DNA from: an uncultured Lachnospiraceae bacterium | GTDB taxonomy: Bacteria; Bacillota; Clostridia; Lachnospirales; Lachnospiraceae | DNA: 64,000 nt | Direction of reading: 5' to 3' | Assembly: GCA_910579085.1 (NCBI GenBank) | Contig: CAJTRU010000006.1 | Span: forward strand, 34,368 to 98,367 | Part shown: positions 9,035 through 17,302 of the stretch, piece after piece | Numbering within the stretch: position 1 is the first letter of the stretch | How the letters are laid out: the number at the start of each line of letters is the position of its first letter | Notes under the pieces: generated by a model | The model's input: the letters and a program-made list of their open reading frames with translations, nothing else | What the model was told of the DNA's origin: nothing | Databases searched by the model: none | Made by a program: the position numbers and the translations under genes

Positions 9035-12000
9035 CTATTCTACTACCAGAAAAGAAATCAATTCAAAATCATCAGCAGTCTCATTAGCAAAGGCATTATT
9101 AAATCCACCAAAATCAAACATAAGCTGGGCAGCTTTTGACTCTTCTTCTCCCTTAATTGATTTAATTGCTTTATTCAGCAGGTCTGAATAGAACTGCATA
9201 TCTTTGGCATTGTTTGTGCGTACAAAAAATTTCTGGAACAGCTCCATAACAGGCTGGCTCTTTCCATAACAGAGCTTACGGAACTGTTTAACTACTTCTC
9301 TTGCTTGTCCATTTCCAAAGAGTACCTCACCATTATTTCCCATATATATGAGATAATATGGATATAGAGAGCTGTCTGATTTAGGCTTATTGGCATCATT
9401 ACTATGCTTGAAGCAGAAAAGTACCCCCGCATTTTCTCCATCTGTCACAGAATACACACCTTTTGGAACTTTCTTAATCTCTGGCACATTCTGGATGTAT
9501 TCTGACAACTCATTCAGATACTCATTCATATTCAAATCTGTAAGAGAAATATTGTCGTTTGCATCCTCTATATCAATTACTTCATCCTTTAATCTTTCAA
9601 GCTGGCGCTTTCTAAAATTAAAATCATTCATTTCTGGAGTAAGTATATCTTCATCACCAGTAGATACCAGATTTAATGTGGTCATCTTACCCTTTACCCG
9701 CGATTCAAGCCCCAGATACTCGTTCAATTCCATGTTAGGGAAGAAATTAATCATCTGGATATTTGTATTTTTACTTCCTATACGGTCAATACGTCCAAAT
9801 CTCTGTATCAAAGATACTGGATTCCACTGGATATCAAAATTAATAACTGTATCGCAGTCTTGCAAGTTCTGGCCTTCAGAGATACAATCTGTACCAATTA
9901 ATAAATCTATCTGCCCCTCTGCTGGAATCTCCTTTTTCATCTTTGATACCGGTGAGAATGCACACAGTACTGAATTAAAATCACTATCTACATTCCTATT
10001 GTTTGTAACAACTCTCTTGCCAGTAACACAGGCTGAATATACCCTTAGTGCCTTCATATGCACTGAAAGCCTGCTGTACAAATAATCTGCTGTATCTGCA
10101 AATGCAGTAAATATAATAACTTTGCGGTTACCATCATTGTACGGGGTTTCCTTAACCTTTCTCTCCAAGATACCTATAAGGTCTTGAAGCTTCTGGTCTC
10201 TCTGCTCATCAAGAATACGCCTGGCACTTTTGTGAATCTCAGCAATAATATATTTATCACTGGCTAAATCTTCCAGATAGTCATCCACTCTTAAATGTTT
10301 GACATCTATCTCATATTTTCCCTCAATATATACATCCTCTGAATCGTTATCATCAAAGTCTTCATCTTCCTCAGATACATTTCCGCTGCCTTTCAGCAAT
10401 AACTGCTCCGTACGTTCAATTCTCTCTAACAGCCTGCGGAGAGTTTCTTCAAAAGAATATACAGAGCTTTCCAAACGCTTGAAAAGGTTGAATCTGTGGA
10501 GAATAATCATACCATCCGCCTGGATATCAAAGTTCATATCTCCACCATGCTTACCTTTAAGTGAATACTTTTCAATATACAGTTTCTTGTATTCTTCCTT
10601 GATATATCTTGTAGGCGTATAAACACTCAAAACCAAAGCTTCAAGAAGTCCGTTGGTCTCCTTGAAATTTAAAAGCTCTCCTTTAGTATCAATATCACTA
10701 TTGTATGTATCTGGCTTATTCTTCCCTGGGAACTGGCCTGCGCCCTTACCGCCATAATAACTGGTAATATGCTTTCTGCTCCGTGATATTGTCATAAGCT
10801 CCAATAGCTTGTAAAAATCCGATGGCAAACTATCCAGCAACTGGTCTTTCTGATGATTTGGAATTTTCTCCCATGCATTGATATTTGCTGAAGTCCTGCG
10901 TAAAAGATTTTCCACGCTTGTAATACCCTGTTCTTCAAATGCAGAGTCTGTATCTCTCGTAATAATACTAATCTGGTTTTTCAAATCTACCAGGCTGTTA
11001 TTAACTGGAGTTGCAGACAACATCAGCACTTTTGTATTATTATTTCCATGCTTAATGACATCCTGCATCAGTCTTGCATACCGTGTCATAATAAGCTGGT
11101 CATTATCATCATACCGGTCATTTCTATTGCGGAAATTATGGCTTTCATCAATAACTACAAGGTCATATAGACCCCAGTCAAACTTCTTAAGGTCTTGTCC
11201 TGACCTTGATATTCCACTATATCTGGACAAATCAGTATGAAACATAATTCTGTAATTAAATGTTTCATGCAAGAATGAATCTTTATAATCTCCTCTAAAA
11301 GAATTCCAGTTATCGTAGAGCTTCGCAGGAGCTAGTACAAGAACTCTGTTCATTCCAATTTCAAAATACTTTATAATTGCCAGGGCCTCAAATGTTTTAC
11401 CAAGACCTACAGAGTCCGCGATAATGCATCCACCATAAGTATTAAGCTTACGTATTGCAGATACTACACAGTCCTTCTGAAAATCATATAATGCATTCCA
11501 AATCTCTGTCTTTTTAAACCTGGCACTATCCCTTTCAAAACGCTCTACCCCAGCATCAAGCTGGTTACCAAACAGCTCATTCAATGTGAAGTAATATAAG
11601 AATTCTGGTGCATGTTCTTTATAAACATATTGCAGGCTTGCAAGCAATTCATCCTTGTAATCTATAGATACCTGCTCATTAAACCAAATCTTCTTAAAGA
11701 TTTCCAAAGCTCCTAGTATCTGCTCCCTATCAGCACTGCCACTTAATATTGTGTCAAAATTAATATTGTTTAAAGCATCTCTGTTACTCTTCTTGGAAAT
11801 TTCAAGTGATGAACTGCCTTGAATCATAAAGCCATCATCTATTATCAGGATATTGCCACCTATATGGATACCTGGATTAACTTTACGGATATTGACATGC
11901 TTCTTGATAAAATCATGCATACTCTTTGCTTTGGAAAAATGCTGCAACTTATTCTTCTCTGTAATATCATATGCGTTAAACAATACATCTGTTGGATTAA

Positions 12001-12217
12001 TCTCAAATTCGTGGGTTATCTCTGATTGATGTGGCAAAAACCTCACATCACGAATTACAAAATTAATTTCTTTTACATTGTGCAGGTTCTTCTCTAGTAA
12101 AGAAAAAACTGATATTGTCAGCTTGTCATTGACAATATTAACTACTGCATCCTTTTTGTTCTGGAGAACTTCATTGATTTTCTGTACCATCTGCTCATTT
12201 GAATTTATCATATTCAT
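9035..12217 (-). CDS. SNF2-type helicase, upstream partner of the type III R-M genes
   Basis: A 1060-residue SNF2/HepA-like DNA translocase. Helicase motif I is DSVGLGKTFEAL near residue 268, II is DESHNFRN, III is LSATPVNNS, and V-VI are TDCISEGQNLQDCD and RFGRIDRIGS near 820. The first 200 residues resemble phospholipase D-like N-terminal modules (HIGGNILIIDDG, then GSSSLE), although no full HKD motif is seen. An acidic stretch (SEEDEDFDDNDSED) lies in the middle. It is the first gene of the helicase-DUF4391-mod-res operon. In such loci it is thought to help restriction by moving on or remodelling DNA; that is inference. AAGGAG lies 11 nt before ATG 12217. Confidence 0.85.
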   Translation of the reverse strand: MNMINSNEQMVQKINEVLQNKKDAVVNIVNDKLTISVFSLLEKNLHNVKEINFVIRDVRFLPHQSEITHEFEINPTDVLFNAYDITEKNKLQHFSKAKSMHDFIKKHVNIRKVNPGIHIGGNILIIDDGFMIQGSSSLEISKKSNRDALNNINFDTILSGSADREQILGALEIFKKIWFNEQVSIDYKDELLASLQYVYKEHAPEFLYYFTLNELFGNQLDAGVERFERDSARFKKTEIWNALYDFQKDCVVSAIRKLNTYGGCIIADSVGLGKTFEALAIIKYFEIGMNRVLVLAPAKLYDNWNSFRGDYKDSFLHETFNYRIMFHTDLSRYSGISRSGQDLKKFDWGLYDLVVIDESHNFRNRNDRYDDNDQLIMTRYARLMQDVIKHGNNNTKVLMLSATPVNNSLVDLKNQISIITRDTDSAFEEQGITSVENLLRRTSANINAWEKIPNHQKDQLLDSLPSDFYKLLELMTISRSRKHITSYYGGKGAGQFPGKNKPDTYNSDIDTKGELLNFKETNGLLEALVLSVYTPTRYIKEEYKKLYIEKYSLKGKHGGDMNFDIQADGMIILHRFNLFKRLESSVYSFEETLRRLLERIERTEQLLLKGSGNVSEEDEDFDDNDSEDVYIEGKYEIDVKHLRVDDYLEDLASDKYIIAEIHKSARRILDEQRDQKLQDLIGILERKVKETPYNDGNRKVIIFTAFADTADYLYSRLSVHMKALRVYSACVTGKRVVTNNRNVDSDFNSVLCAFSPVSKMKKEIPAEGQIDLLIGTDCISEGQNLQDCDTVINFDIQWNPVSLIQRFGRIDRIGSKNTNIQMINFFPNMELNEYLGLESRVKGKMTTLNLVSTGDEDILTPEMNDFNFRKRQLERLKDEVIDIEDANDNISLTDLNMNEYLNELSEYIQNVPEIKKVPKGVYSVTDGENAGVLFCFKHSNDANKPKSDSSLYPYYLIYMGNNGEVLFGNGQAREVVKQFRKLCYGKSQPVMELFQKFFVRTNNAKDMQFYSDLLNKAIKSIKGEEESKAAQLMFDFGGFNNAFANETADDFELISFLVVE

Positions 12218-12690
12218 ATATAAGCCAACTCCTTGCTGGATACATGCGCTCTGTCTGTGTTCTAATTGATTATTTTAAAACAGGTGTCCAATACCTGGAC
12301 TTGTACCCATAAATTATTACTTTCTCTCATCTGTATTAAATATAAAAAACTAAGGTTAATTATACCATAAATCACTAACTATTTCATCCACATTATAAAA
12401 CCCTGTTAGTACTACTGGCTATATACCAAATCATTTATCCAGCAAAATCTGGTGTAACGGTTTGTATGCAATATAATTGTAACATCACCAAAAATGGCAT
12501 AGTTGCCCAACTAATAAAAGTTAAAGCGGATATTGCCATTCACTCCTTTTGTACTGTTTCTCCTGTTTTCTTCTTGTATCAATAAAACGCTCTTTTACAA
12601 AGGTATATAACCGCTCCAGCCAAAAACTGCTATAATTTCAATAAACATCTTAATTTAAAATTATTGTTTTTATAGTATAATACAATATAT
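12218..12690. other. Gene-free AT-rich spacer upstream of the R-M operon
   Basis: No coding sequence is supported here. On the minus strand a TATAAT (in GGTATAATTAACC, about 12357-12369) is a plausible -10 for the helicase operon, but no convincing -35 accompanies it. A small dyad GTCCAATACCTGGAC lies near 12288-12302, between that hexamer and the gene, and could be an operator. I see nothing else definite. Confidence 0.35.
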
Positions 12691-12691
12691 A

Positions 12692-12736
12692 AAAAAAGTA
12701 CAGAACAAGCGTTTAACTTGCTGTACTTTTTTATTA
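12692..12736. terminator. Bidirectional intrinsic terminator
   Basis: GTACAG(AA)CAAG at 12698-12709 pairs with CTTGCTGTAC at 12717-12726 and is flanked by A-run and T-run on both sides, so it can work in either direction. On the minus strand it lies downstream of the FlxA-like gene, separating it from the R-M island. Confidence 0.8.
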
Positions 12737-12769
12737 TATAATTTGCAATTATCATTTTCTATTGGAAAA

Positions 12770-12846
12770 ACTCCAATAAATTGCTGGCATCTGGCACTAA
12801 AAACCGTCCATCCCCACACAAACACAAGACAACTATAATTATCTTA
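12770..12846 (+). repeat. Fragment of structured repeat A (right arm and end)
   Basis: TGGCATCTGGCAC at 12785-12797 is identical to the right stem arm of repeat A at 24611-24623, followed by AAAACCGTCC, which is the complement of the left-arm start, and then an imperfect terminal motif (AACTATAATTATC, 12833-12845). The left half is absent. It lies immediately downstream of the FlxA-like gene (minus strand). Confidence 0.6.
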
Positions 12847-12850
12847 TTTT

Positions 12851-13600
12851 TTATAAAGAAATATCCACTGGCTTATATGCAACAAGCGGCGGGGTTGTAC
12901 CATCCTGCACACCATTATTTACATTCCCTGTATTTTCTGCATTATTATTTGTTCTTTTTCTTTCTTCTTTTCTTTCCTCTTTCTTTTCTTCTGTTTCTGG
13001 TATATCTTTACTGCCTGGCTCTGCCTTTCCAGCTTCTTTCATTTCCTGGTTTGCATCTGCAAGTGTACTTATCTGCGCAGAAGAAGCTTCTGTAGCTTTA
13101 CTTTCTAATTCTGCAAGTGCTGCCTGTTTTGCTTCTATATTACCGCCCCTGTCAAATTTTATCTCTGTTTTCAGTATATTTGCCATGTCTTTCATTTTTC
13201 CAGCAACACCGCCTTGTACTTTTGCCTGTTTTATAGAACAATCTGCTGAAAGCATTGCCTGCATACCTGGCTGTGAGAAACCACTTCCCTTTGCCTCCGG
13301 CTTCCGTTTCTGTGTCTGCTGTACAGGTAAATCTGCTTTCTGTGCCTGCTGTTTCCTCTGTTCAATCTGGTGTTGCATTAACTGCTGTTGCAGCCTGGAA
13401 ATCTCCTGTTGTATTTCCTGTCTTTTCTTCATTTTTTCTTCTAATGGCATACTGTCGTTAGAAGAAAGCTCCTGAAGCTGTTTCTGTGCATTTGCTATTT
13501 GTTTCTGGATACTTTTGCTGGTTGCGTCCATCTGCATACCACCGCCATTGTATCCCTGTATACTATTGTTTGCATTTGTTACATTTCCAACTGTCATCAT
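12851..13600 (-). CDS. FlxA-like family protein
   Basis: A 249-residue glutamine- and charge-rich soluble protein. Residues 28-90 form a coiled-coil-like segment (KSIQKQIANAQKQLQELSS, then MPLEEKMKKRQEIQQEISRL), the pattern of FlxA-like proteins; E. coli flxA belongs to the flagellar sigma-28 regulon. The C-terminal 80 residues are low complexity (EEKKEERKEERKR, asparagine-rich). No signal peptide. A good AAGGAGAG precedes ATG 13600 region. It suggests, weakly, a motile host. The function of the family is unknown. Confidence 0.7.
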   Translation of the reverse strand: MMTVGNVTNANNSIQGYNGGGMQMDATSKSIQKQIANAQKQLQELSSNDSMPLEEKMKKRQEIQQEISRLQQQLMQHQIEQRKQQAQKADLPVQQTQKRKPEAKGSGFSQPGMQAMLSADCSIKQAKVQGGVAGKMKDMANILKTEIKFDRGGNIEAKQAALAELESKATEASSAQISTLADANQEMKEAGKAEPGSKDIPETEEKKEERKEERKRTNNNAENTGNVNNGVQDGTTPPLVAYKPVDISL

Positions 13601-13757
13601 AACTTTTCTCTCCTTCCGTTGTCAATATATTGTGATTACTAATCTTTAAATATGGCAGCCCTGTGCCCTTATTTACTTTTTCGGAAGTCAGTCCTGCAAA
13701 CTAAAGCATCATTACGTGAAACGTCCTTTTTATGTTGTAAACTGTAAACAGGTTCTT

Positions 13758-15095
13758 TTACTCTGCCATTAACATAATGCAAAGGCAGAATTCCCCATCC
13801 CTTAATTCAATATCTATATCACCAGAATATTTCCATGCAATCCTGCGGATATTAGGCAGGCCATAACCATGACATTCTTTTTCCTTCTTAGATGTAATTG
13901 GAAGCCCATTTTCCCCATCCCACTCAAGATTACCTTTAAAACTGTTTTTTACCTCTATCATATAGGCATTATTCCTACGGTATGAAATAACAGATATGCT
14001 TCCTGTACTATCTTTATTTGTATTTTCTAAAGCATTTTGCAAAGCATTATTTAATATTATGCTTATATCAAACGCATCAATTCCCGCCCCTTCGGGGTAA
14101 TAAAATTCTGAATTGAAGCTGATACCTGCTTTCCCTGCCTCTTCTTTTATTTCTTGCAAAATTACATCTGTTACAGGGTTTCCACTTTTTATCCCTCCTG
14201 CTGTCCTGTTAAGATTATCTTTTAACTTTGCACTGTAAGCTGCCGCCTCTTCTGTTTTGTTTCCAGCATAAAGCCTTTCAAGCACAAGTATATGGTTTGC
14301 CATATCATGCCTTGTACTACGTATATCATTGTAAAGGCTTTCTACCTGCTTAATATGTTTCCTTATATTGCCTGCCTGTGCAGCAATCAGCCCCGCCTGC
14401 ATATTTTCTGCCTGTTTTGTTTTAATATTATGGTATAATACAATAACCACTACAATTGTAATAACAGATGCCAGACAATAAAGCAATACCAGGGCATCAT
14501 AAATATCCAGCGGCCTTCCAGCTTCAGTTATAGAAAAAAAGCGGTAATAATATATAATCTGGTATCCTGTTATTCCCATAAATGAAGGTACTGCCAGCAT
14601 AAACAGTTCCTTTTCTGACATATCTGCATGTTTATTCTTATAAACTTTTAAAATGCATAAGCTTCCAGACACTGTAAATAAAAGTTCTATAAAAATATAA
14701 AATATACACACTAAAATATACAAAAGGGACATATATTCTGTATGCCTTGCCATATAATTAGTCCTTAAAATGAACTCATATAAATTGTCATATAAAATTT
14801 CTGCAATTGCAGCAGCAAACCAGTTTAATGTAAAAAATACTTCTACAATAAATAATTTCTGTTTATAATTTTGCCTTTCCATAAAGCAGATAAAAATAAA
14901 AACAGCCATAATACCAGTAATATATGCTGTACCAGCTTTAATAACCAAAGGCATAATATAAAGCACAGCCATAATAAAGCAATATAACATACTGGCATAT
15001 AATGCTGTTTTTTTCTTTCTTAAATAACGCCTGGCAAACCATCCAAAGCAGCATCCCCTTATAAAGATTTCTGCATAAACTACAACATCCTGCAT
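13758..15095 (-). CDS. AgrC-like sensor histidine kinase (GHKL type)
   Basis: A 445-residue membrane kinase. The first 220 residues contain about six hydrophobic segments; a coiled region follows, then a phosphoacceptor segment STRHDMANHILVLERL near residue 265 and a GHKL ATPase with N-box ILNNALQNALENTN and G-box-like GYGLPNIRRI near the C-terminus. This architecture is that of AgrC/ComD peptide-sensing kinases. It follows its LytTR response regulator by 1 nt and is surely its partner. No AgrD-like peptide or AgrB processing gene was seen nearby, so the signal is unknown. Confidence 0.88.
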   Translation of the reverse strand: MQDVVVYAEIFIRGCCFGWFARRYLRKKKTALYASMLYCFIMAVLYIMPLVIKAGTAYITGIMAVFIFICFMERQNYKQKLFIVEVFFTLNWFAAAIAEILYDNLYEFILRTNYMARHTEYMSLLYILVCIFYIFIELLFTVSGSLCILKVYKNKHADMSEKELFMLAVPSFMGITGYQIIYYYRFFSITEAGRPLDIYDALVLLYCLASVITIVVVIVLYHNIKTKQAENMQAGLIAAQAGNIRKHIKQVESLYNDIRSTRHDMANHILVLERLYAGNKTEEAAAYSAKLKDNLNRTAGGIKSGNPVTDVILQEIKEEAGKAGISFNSEFYYPEGAGIDAFDISIILNNALQNALENTNKDSTGSISVISYRRNNAYMIEVKNSFKGNLEWDGENGLPITSKKEKECHGYGLPNIRRIAWKYSGDIDIELRDGEFCLCIMLMAE

Positions 15096-15096
15096 T

Positions 15097-15816
15097 TTAC
15101 ATTTTTCCTTTTCTATGGTTATACCTTAAATAACATTGGACAAAATCCTTATATTTCTGCTTTGACATAAGTGCCTGTCCTCTTTTTAAATAGATTATAG
15201 ACGAATTATATTTACTGATATAATCAAAGTTTACAAGATATGCCCTGTGCGGGCGGTAGAAACCGTTCCCTGCCATCCTTTCTAAGTCTTTCATCTTTCC
15301 ATAATACTCTATATCTGTCTCCATTGTATGCAGCAATATTTTGCGGTTAAACACTTCGGCATATACAATGTCTTCAAAACCAACTGTAATATGCCTGCCT
15401 TTAGTAGTAATTATAAGAGGAGGCTGTTCCCTTTTTATGCTTTCACCTGGCTGTTTAAACTTCCTGTACTGTCTGGCGGCATTTTGTAATACTTCACTGA
15501 ATTTCACGTTATCAAACGGTTTAACCAGATAATGGAATGCACTTACATCAAATGACTGGAACACATAGTCCTCTGTTATAGTCACAAAGATTATAATTAT
15601 TTTACTATTAAACTTGCGAAGTTCCCTGGCAGTCTGCATACCATCCATACCTGGCATTTGTATATCAAGAAACAGGATGTCTGGAAGCTGTAGAGTATCT
15701 AGTACCTCCTGCCCTGATTTGTATAATATGATATTTGCCTCTGGACAAACCACTTTTACTCTATCTGCTATTAATGCCCTTGTTTCTTCCTGGTCATCAC
15801 ATATACCAACCTGCAA
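15097..15816 (-). CDS. LytTR-type response regulator (AgrA-like)
   Basis: A 239-residue cytoplasmic regulator. The receiver domain spans about residues 1-120 with the phosphoacceptor aspartate in LPDILFLDIQMPGMDG and the conserved lysine in YLVKPFDN. A LytTR DNA-binding domain follows (about 135-235; GFYRPHRAYLVNFDYISKY). Receptor kinase gene lies immediately downstream (1-nt gap), forming a two-gene operon. Targets cannot be told from the window. Confidence 0.92.
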   Translation of the reverse strand: MQVGICDDQEETRALIADRVKVVCPEANIILYKSGQEVLDTLQLPDILFLDIQMPGMDGMQTARELRKFNSKIIIIFVTITEDYVFQSFDVSAFHYLVKPFDNVKFSEVLQNAARQYRKFKQPGESIKREQPPLIITTKGRHITVGFEDIVYAEVFNRKILLHTMETDIEYYGKMKDLERMAGNGFYRPHRAYLVNFDYISKYNSSIIYLKRGQALMSKQKYKDFVQCYLRYNHRKGKM

Positions 15817-15841
15817 TACTACCCCTCATTTCTGTAAATAA

Positions 15842-16351
15842 TCACTGCACATATTCAATCCGCAGTTTTTTCCTGGTTTCCATTAGTGCAAAACCTAATA
15901 AGTTCTGCCCTTTCCATTTATTAATATCAAACCTGTTTTCATCTTTCATGCTAATTCCAATTCCCCATATCTTGTCCATTACTGCACACTCCGCAAGTAT
16001 ATGTTCCCCTGTTCCAAGAAGCAAGTCCCTAAGTTCTTTGTTCTGCCTGAACTTTTCTAACAGCCCGTTATAAATTATAATCTGCCTTGTACCATTCCAT
16101 ATAGTATCATTATAGCCTGGAACTTTTCTTCCAAGTGCCTTAATCTTTCCTGCATTATCCGTCTGTAATATCTTGTCCGCTGTAGCATTATCCTTAAATA
16201 AAACTGCTTTCTGGTACATCATATATTGTTCCATTGAAGAAAACCCTAAACCATCTGCCTTAAAATCTGACAAATACCAGTTACTTAAATATCCATTGTT
16301 TTCATCTGGATTATGGAAACAAATTATTTTTTTATCTGCCAATGTGCCCAC
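15842..16351 (-). CDS. NADAR-family (YbiA-like) N-glycosidase
   Basis: A 169-residue protein of the NADAR/YbiA family. Members hydrolyse N-glycosidic bonds; E. coli YbiA acts on early riboflavin intermediates and other members remove ADP-ribose from guanine bases. Family landmarks are FSSMEQYMMYQKA near residue 38, WNGTRQ near 85, LAECAVMDKIWGIGI near 118 and WKGQNLLGFALM near 145. Start at ATG 16351 follows AGGAGG-type sequence. It precedes the response regulator by 25 nt. Which substrate class it serves cannot be told. Confidence 0.88.
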   Translation of the reverse strand: MGTLADKKIICFHNPDENNGYLSNWYLSDFKADGLGFSSMEQYMMYQKAVLFKDNATADKILQTDNAGKIKALGRKVPGYNDTIWNGTRQIIIYNGLLEKFRQNKELRDLLLGTGEHILAECAVMDKIWGIGISMKDENRFDINKWKGQNLLGFALMETRKKLRIEYVQ

Positions 16352-16377
16352 CTCCTTATTTATTATTAATTATTTTT

Positions 16378-16827
16378 CTATTTCTGGTTATCTTTCATCC
16401 ATTTATTATATTCTTCAATAAGATATGGCTGTATTTCTGGATATGTCCACTTATCTGCCAAGTTGTCCATTAAAACGGTTTTCTCAATCTCATTATGTAA
16501 TTCACCTTCAAACTTTTTAATTTCTGCAAAGTATAACATCCCAAATGTTTCTACACCATCAAAATTATAATCTGCCGTAACTGAATAAACACATATTGGT
16601 TCAATATCATACACTATTGCACCTGTTTCTTCATAAAGTTCCCTTTCCGCCGTTTCTGCTATTTCTTCCCCTGCCTCCCTGTGCCCTCCTGGCAATTCAT
16701 ATGTATCCCTTTCCCTATGTTTGCAAAATACCCATTTGCCGCCTGACTTTGCTATTATAACCGCAAACTTCAGCAGGCTGTCATCAACACTTTCATAAAA
16801 TTTTACTTCTGTCATCTTATCTCTCAT
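16378..16827 (-). CDS. NUDIX hydrolase
   Basis: A 149-residue pyrophosphohydrolase. The complete Nudix box is visible from GHREAGEEI through ERELYEETGA at about residues 48-71, matching GX5EX7REUXEEXGU. Substrates of such small single-domain members are nucleoside diphosphate derivatives; the exact one is not predictable. The first ATG (16827) and the ATG four codons later (16815) are both possible starts and neither has a strong ribosome-binding site. Confidence 0.9.
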   Translation of the reverse strand: MRDKMTEVKFYESVDDSLLKFAVIIAKSGGKWVFCKHRERDTYELPGGHREAGEEIAETAERELYEETGAIVYDIEPICVYSVTADYNFDGVETFGMLYFAEIKKFEGELHNEIEKTVLMDNLADKWTYPEIQPYLIEEYNKWMKDNQK

Positions 16828-16842
16828 TTCTATATTGTATTA

Positions 16843-17262
16843 TTATATTTTTTTAACCATGAACATTTCCATCGGCTGTTTATATCCAGGAATATCCAGC
16901 ACAAGGCAGCCTGCATCCTGATATCCCAGCTTCCTGTAAAAATGCTGTGCACTTTCATCTGTCTGTGTTGAAGTCATCACCATTCCGTGCCCTTTAGATT
17001 TCATTTCCTGTTCCCAGTATAATAAAAGTTCTTTTCCAAATCCCTTTCCTTGCATATGCCAGTCTATAAACAACATTGTGCAGAAAGGCAGGTTATCCCA
17101 GAAAAAATTATACCGCAGCAGCCCGGCAGGAATTTCTCCGTCTGACAGTATATAACCCATATGCCTGTTTACCTTTTCTGTAAAACCTTCTTCTGGCAAA
17201 TGCTTATCAAGACTGTACCAGAACTGCCTGTCACTATTTACAACATATCTTATATCTGCCAT
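16843..17262 (-). CDS. GNAT-family acetyltransferase
   Basis: A 139-residue GNAT enzyme from the preferred ATG at 17262, which has GGAGGGG 9 nt upstream (an ATG six codons earlier overlaps that site). The acetyl-CoA-binding region is FIDWHMQGKGFGKELLLYWE (motif A, near residue 72) and the C-terminal motif is ESAQHFYRKLGYQDAG. Acceptor substrate unknown. It is 20 nt from the ClC gene stop side and 16 nt from the NUDIX start, so co-transcription is possible. Confidence 0.85.
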   Translation of the reverse strand: MADIRYVVNSDRQFWYSLDKHLPEEGFTEKVNRHMGYILSDGEIPAGLLRYNFFWDNLPFCTMLFIDWHMQGKGFGKELLLYWEQEMKSKGHGMVMTSTQTDESAQHFYRKLGYQDAGCLVLDIPGYKQPMEMFMVKKI

Positions 17263-17302
17263 AACACACATCCCCTCCAATACATAATACAGTCTGTATG
17301 TA

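Noticed and set aside
9390..10085. Plus-strand 231-codon frame opposite the helicase gene
   Set aside because: It lies wholly inside the conserved SNF2 gene on the other strand, has no family similarity and no ribosome-binding site; serine/phenylalanine-rich composition is typical of antisense frames.
15097..15816. Agr quorum-sensing locus with peptide genes
   Set aside because: Kinase and regulator are present, but no AgrB-like protease or AgrD-like peptide was found within several kilobases.
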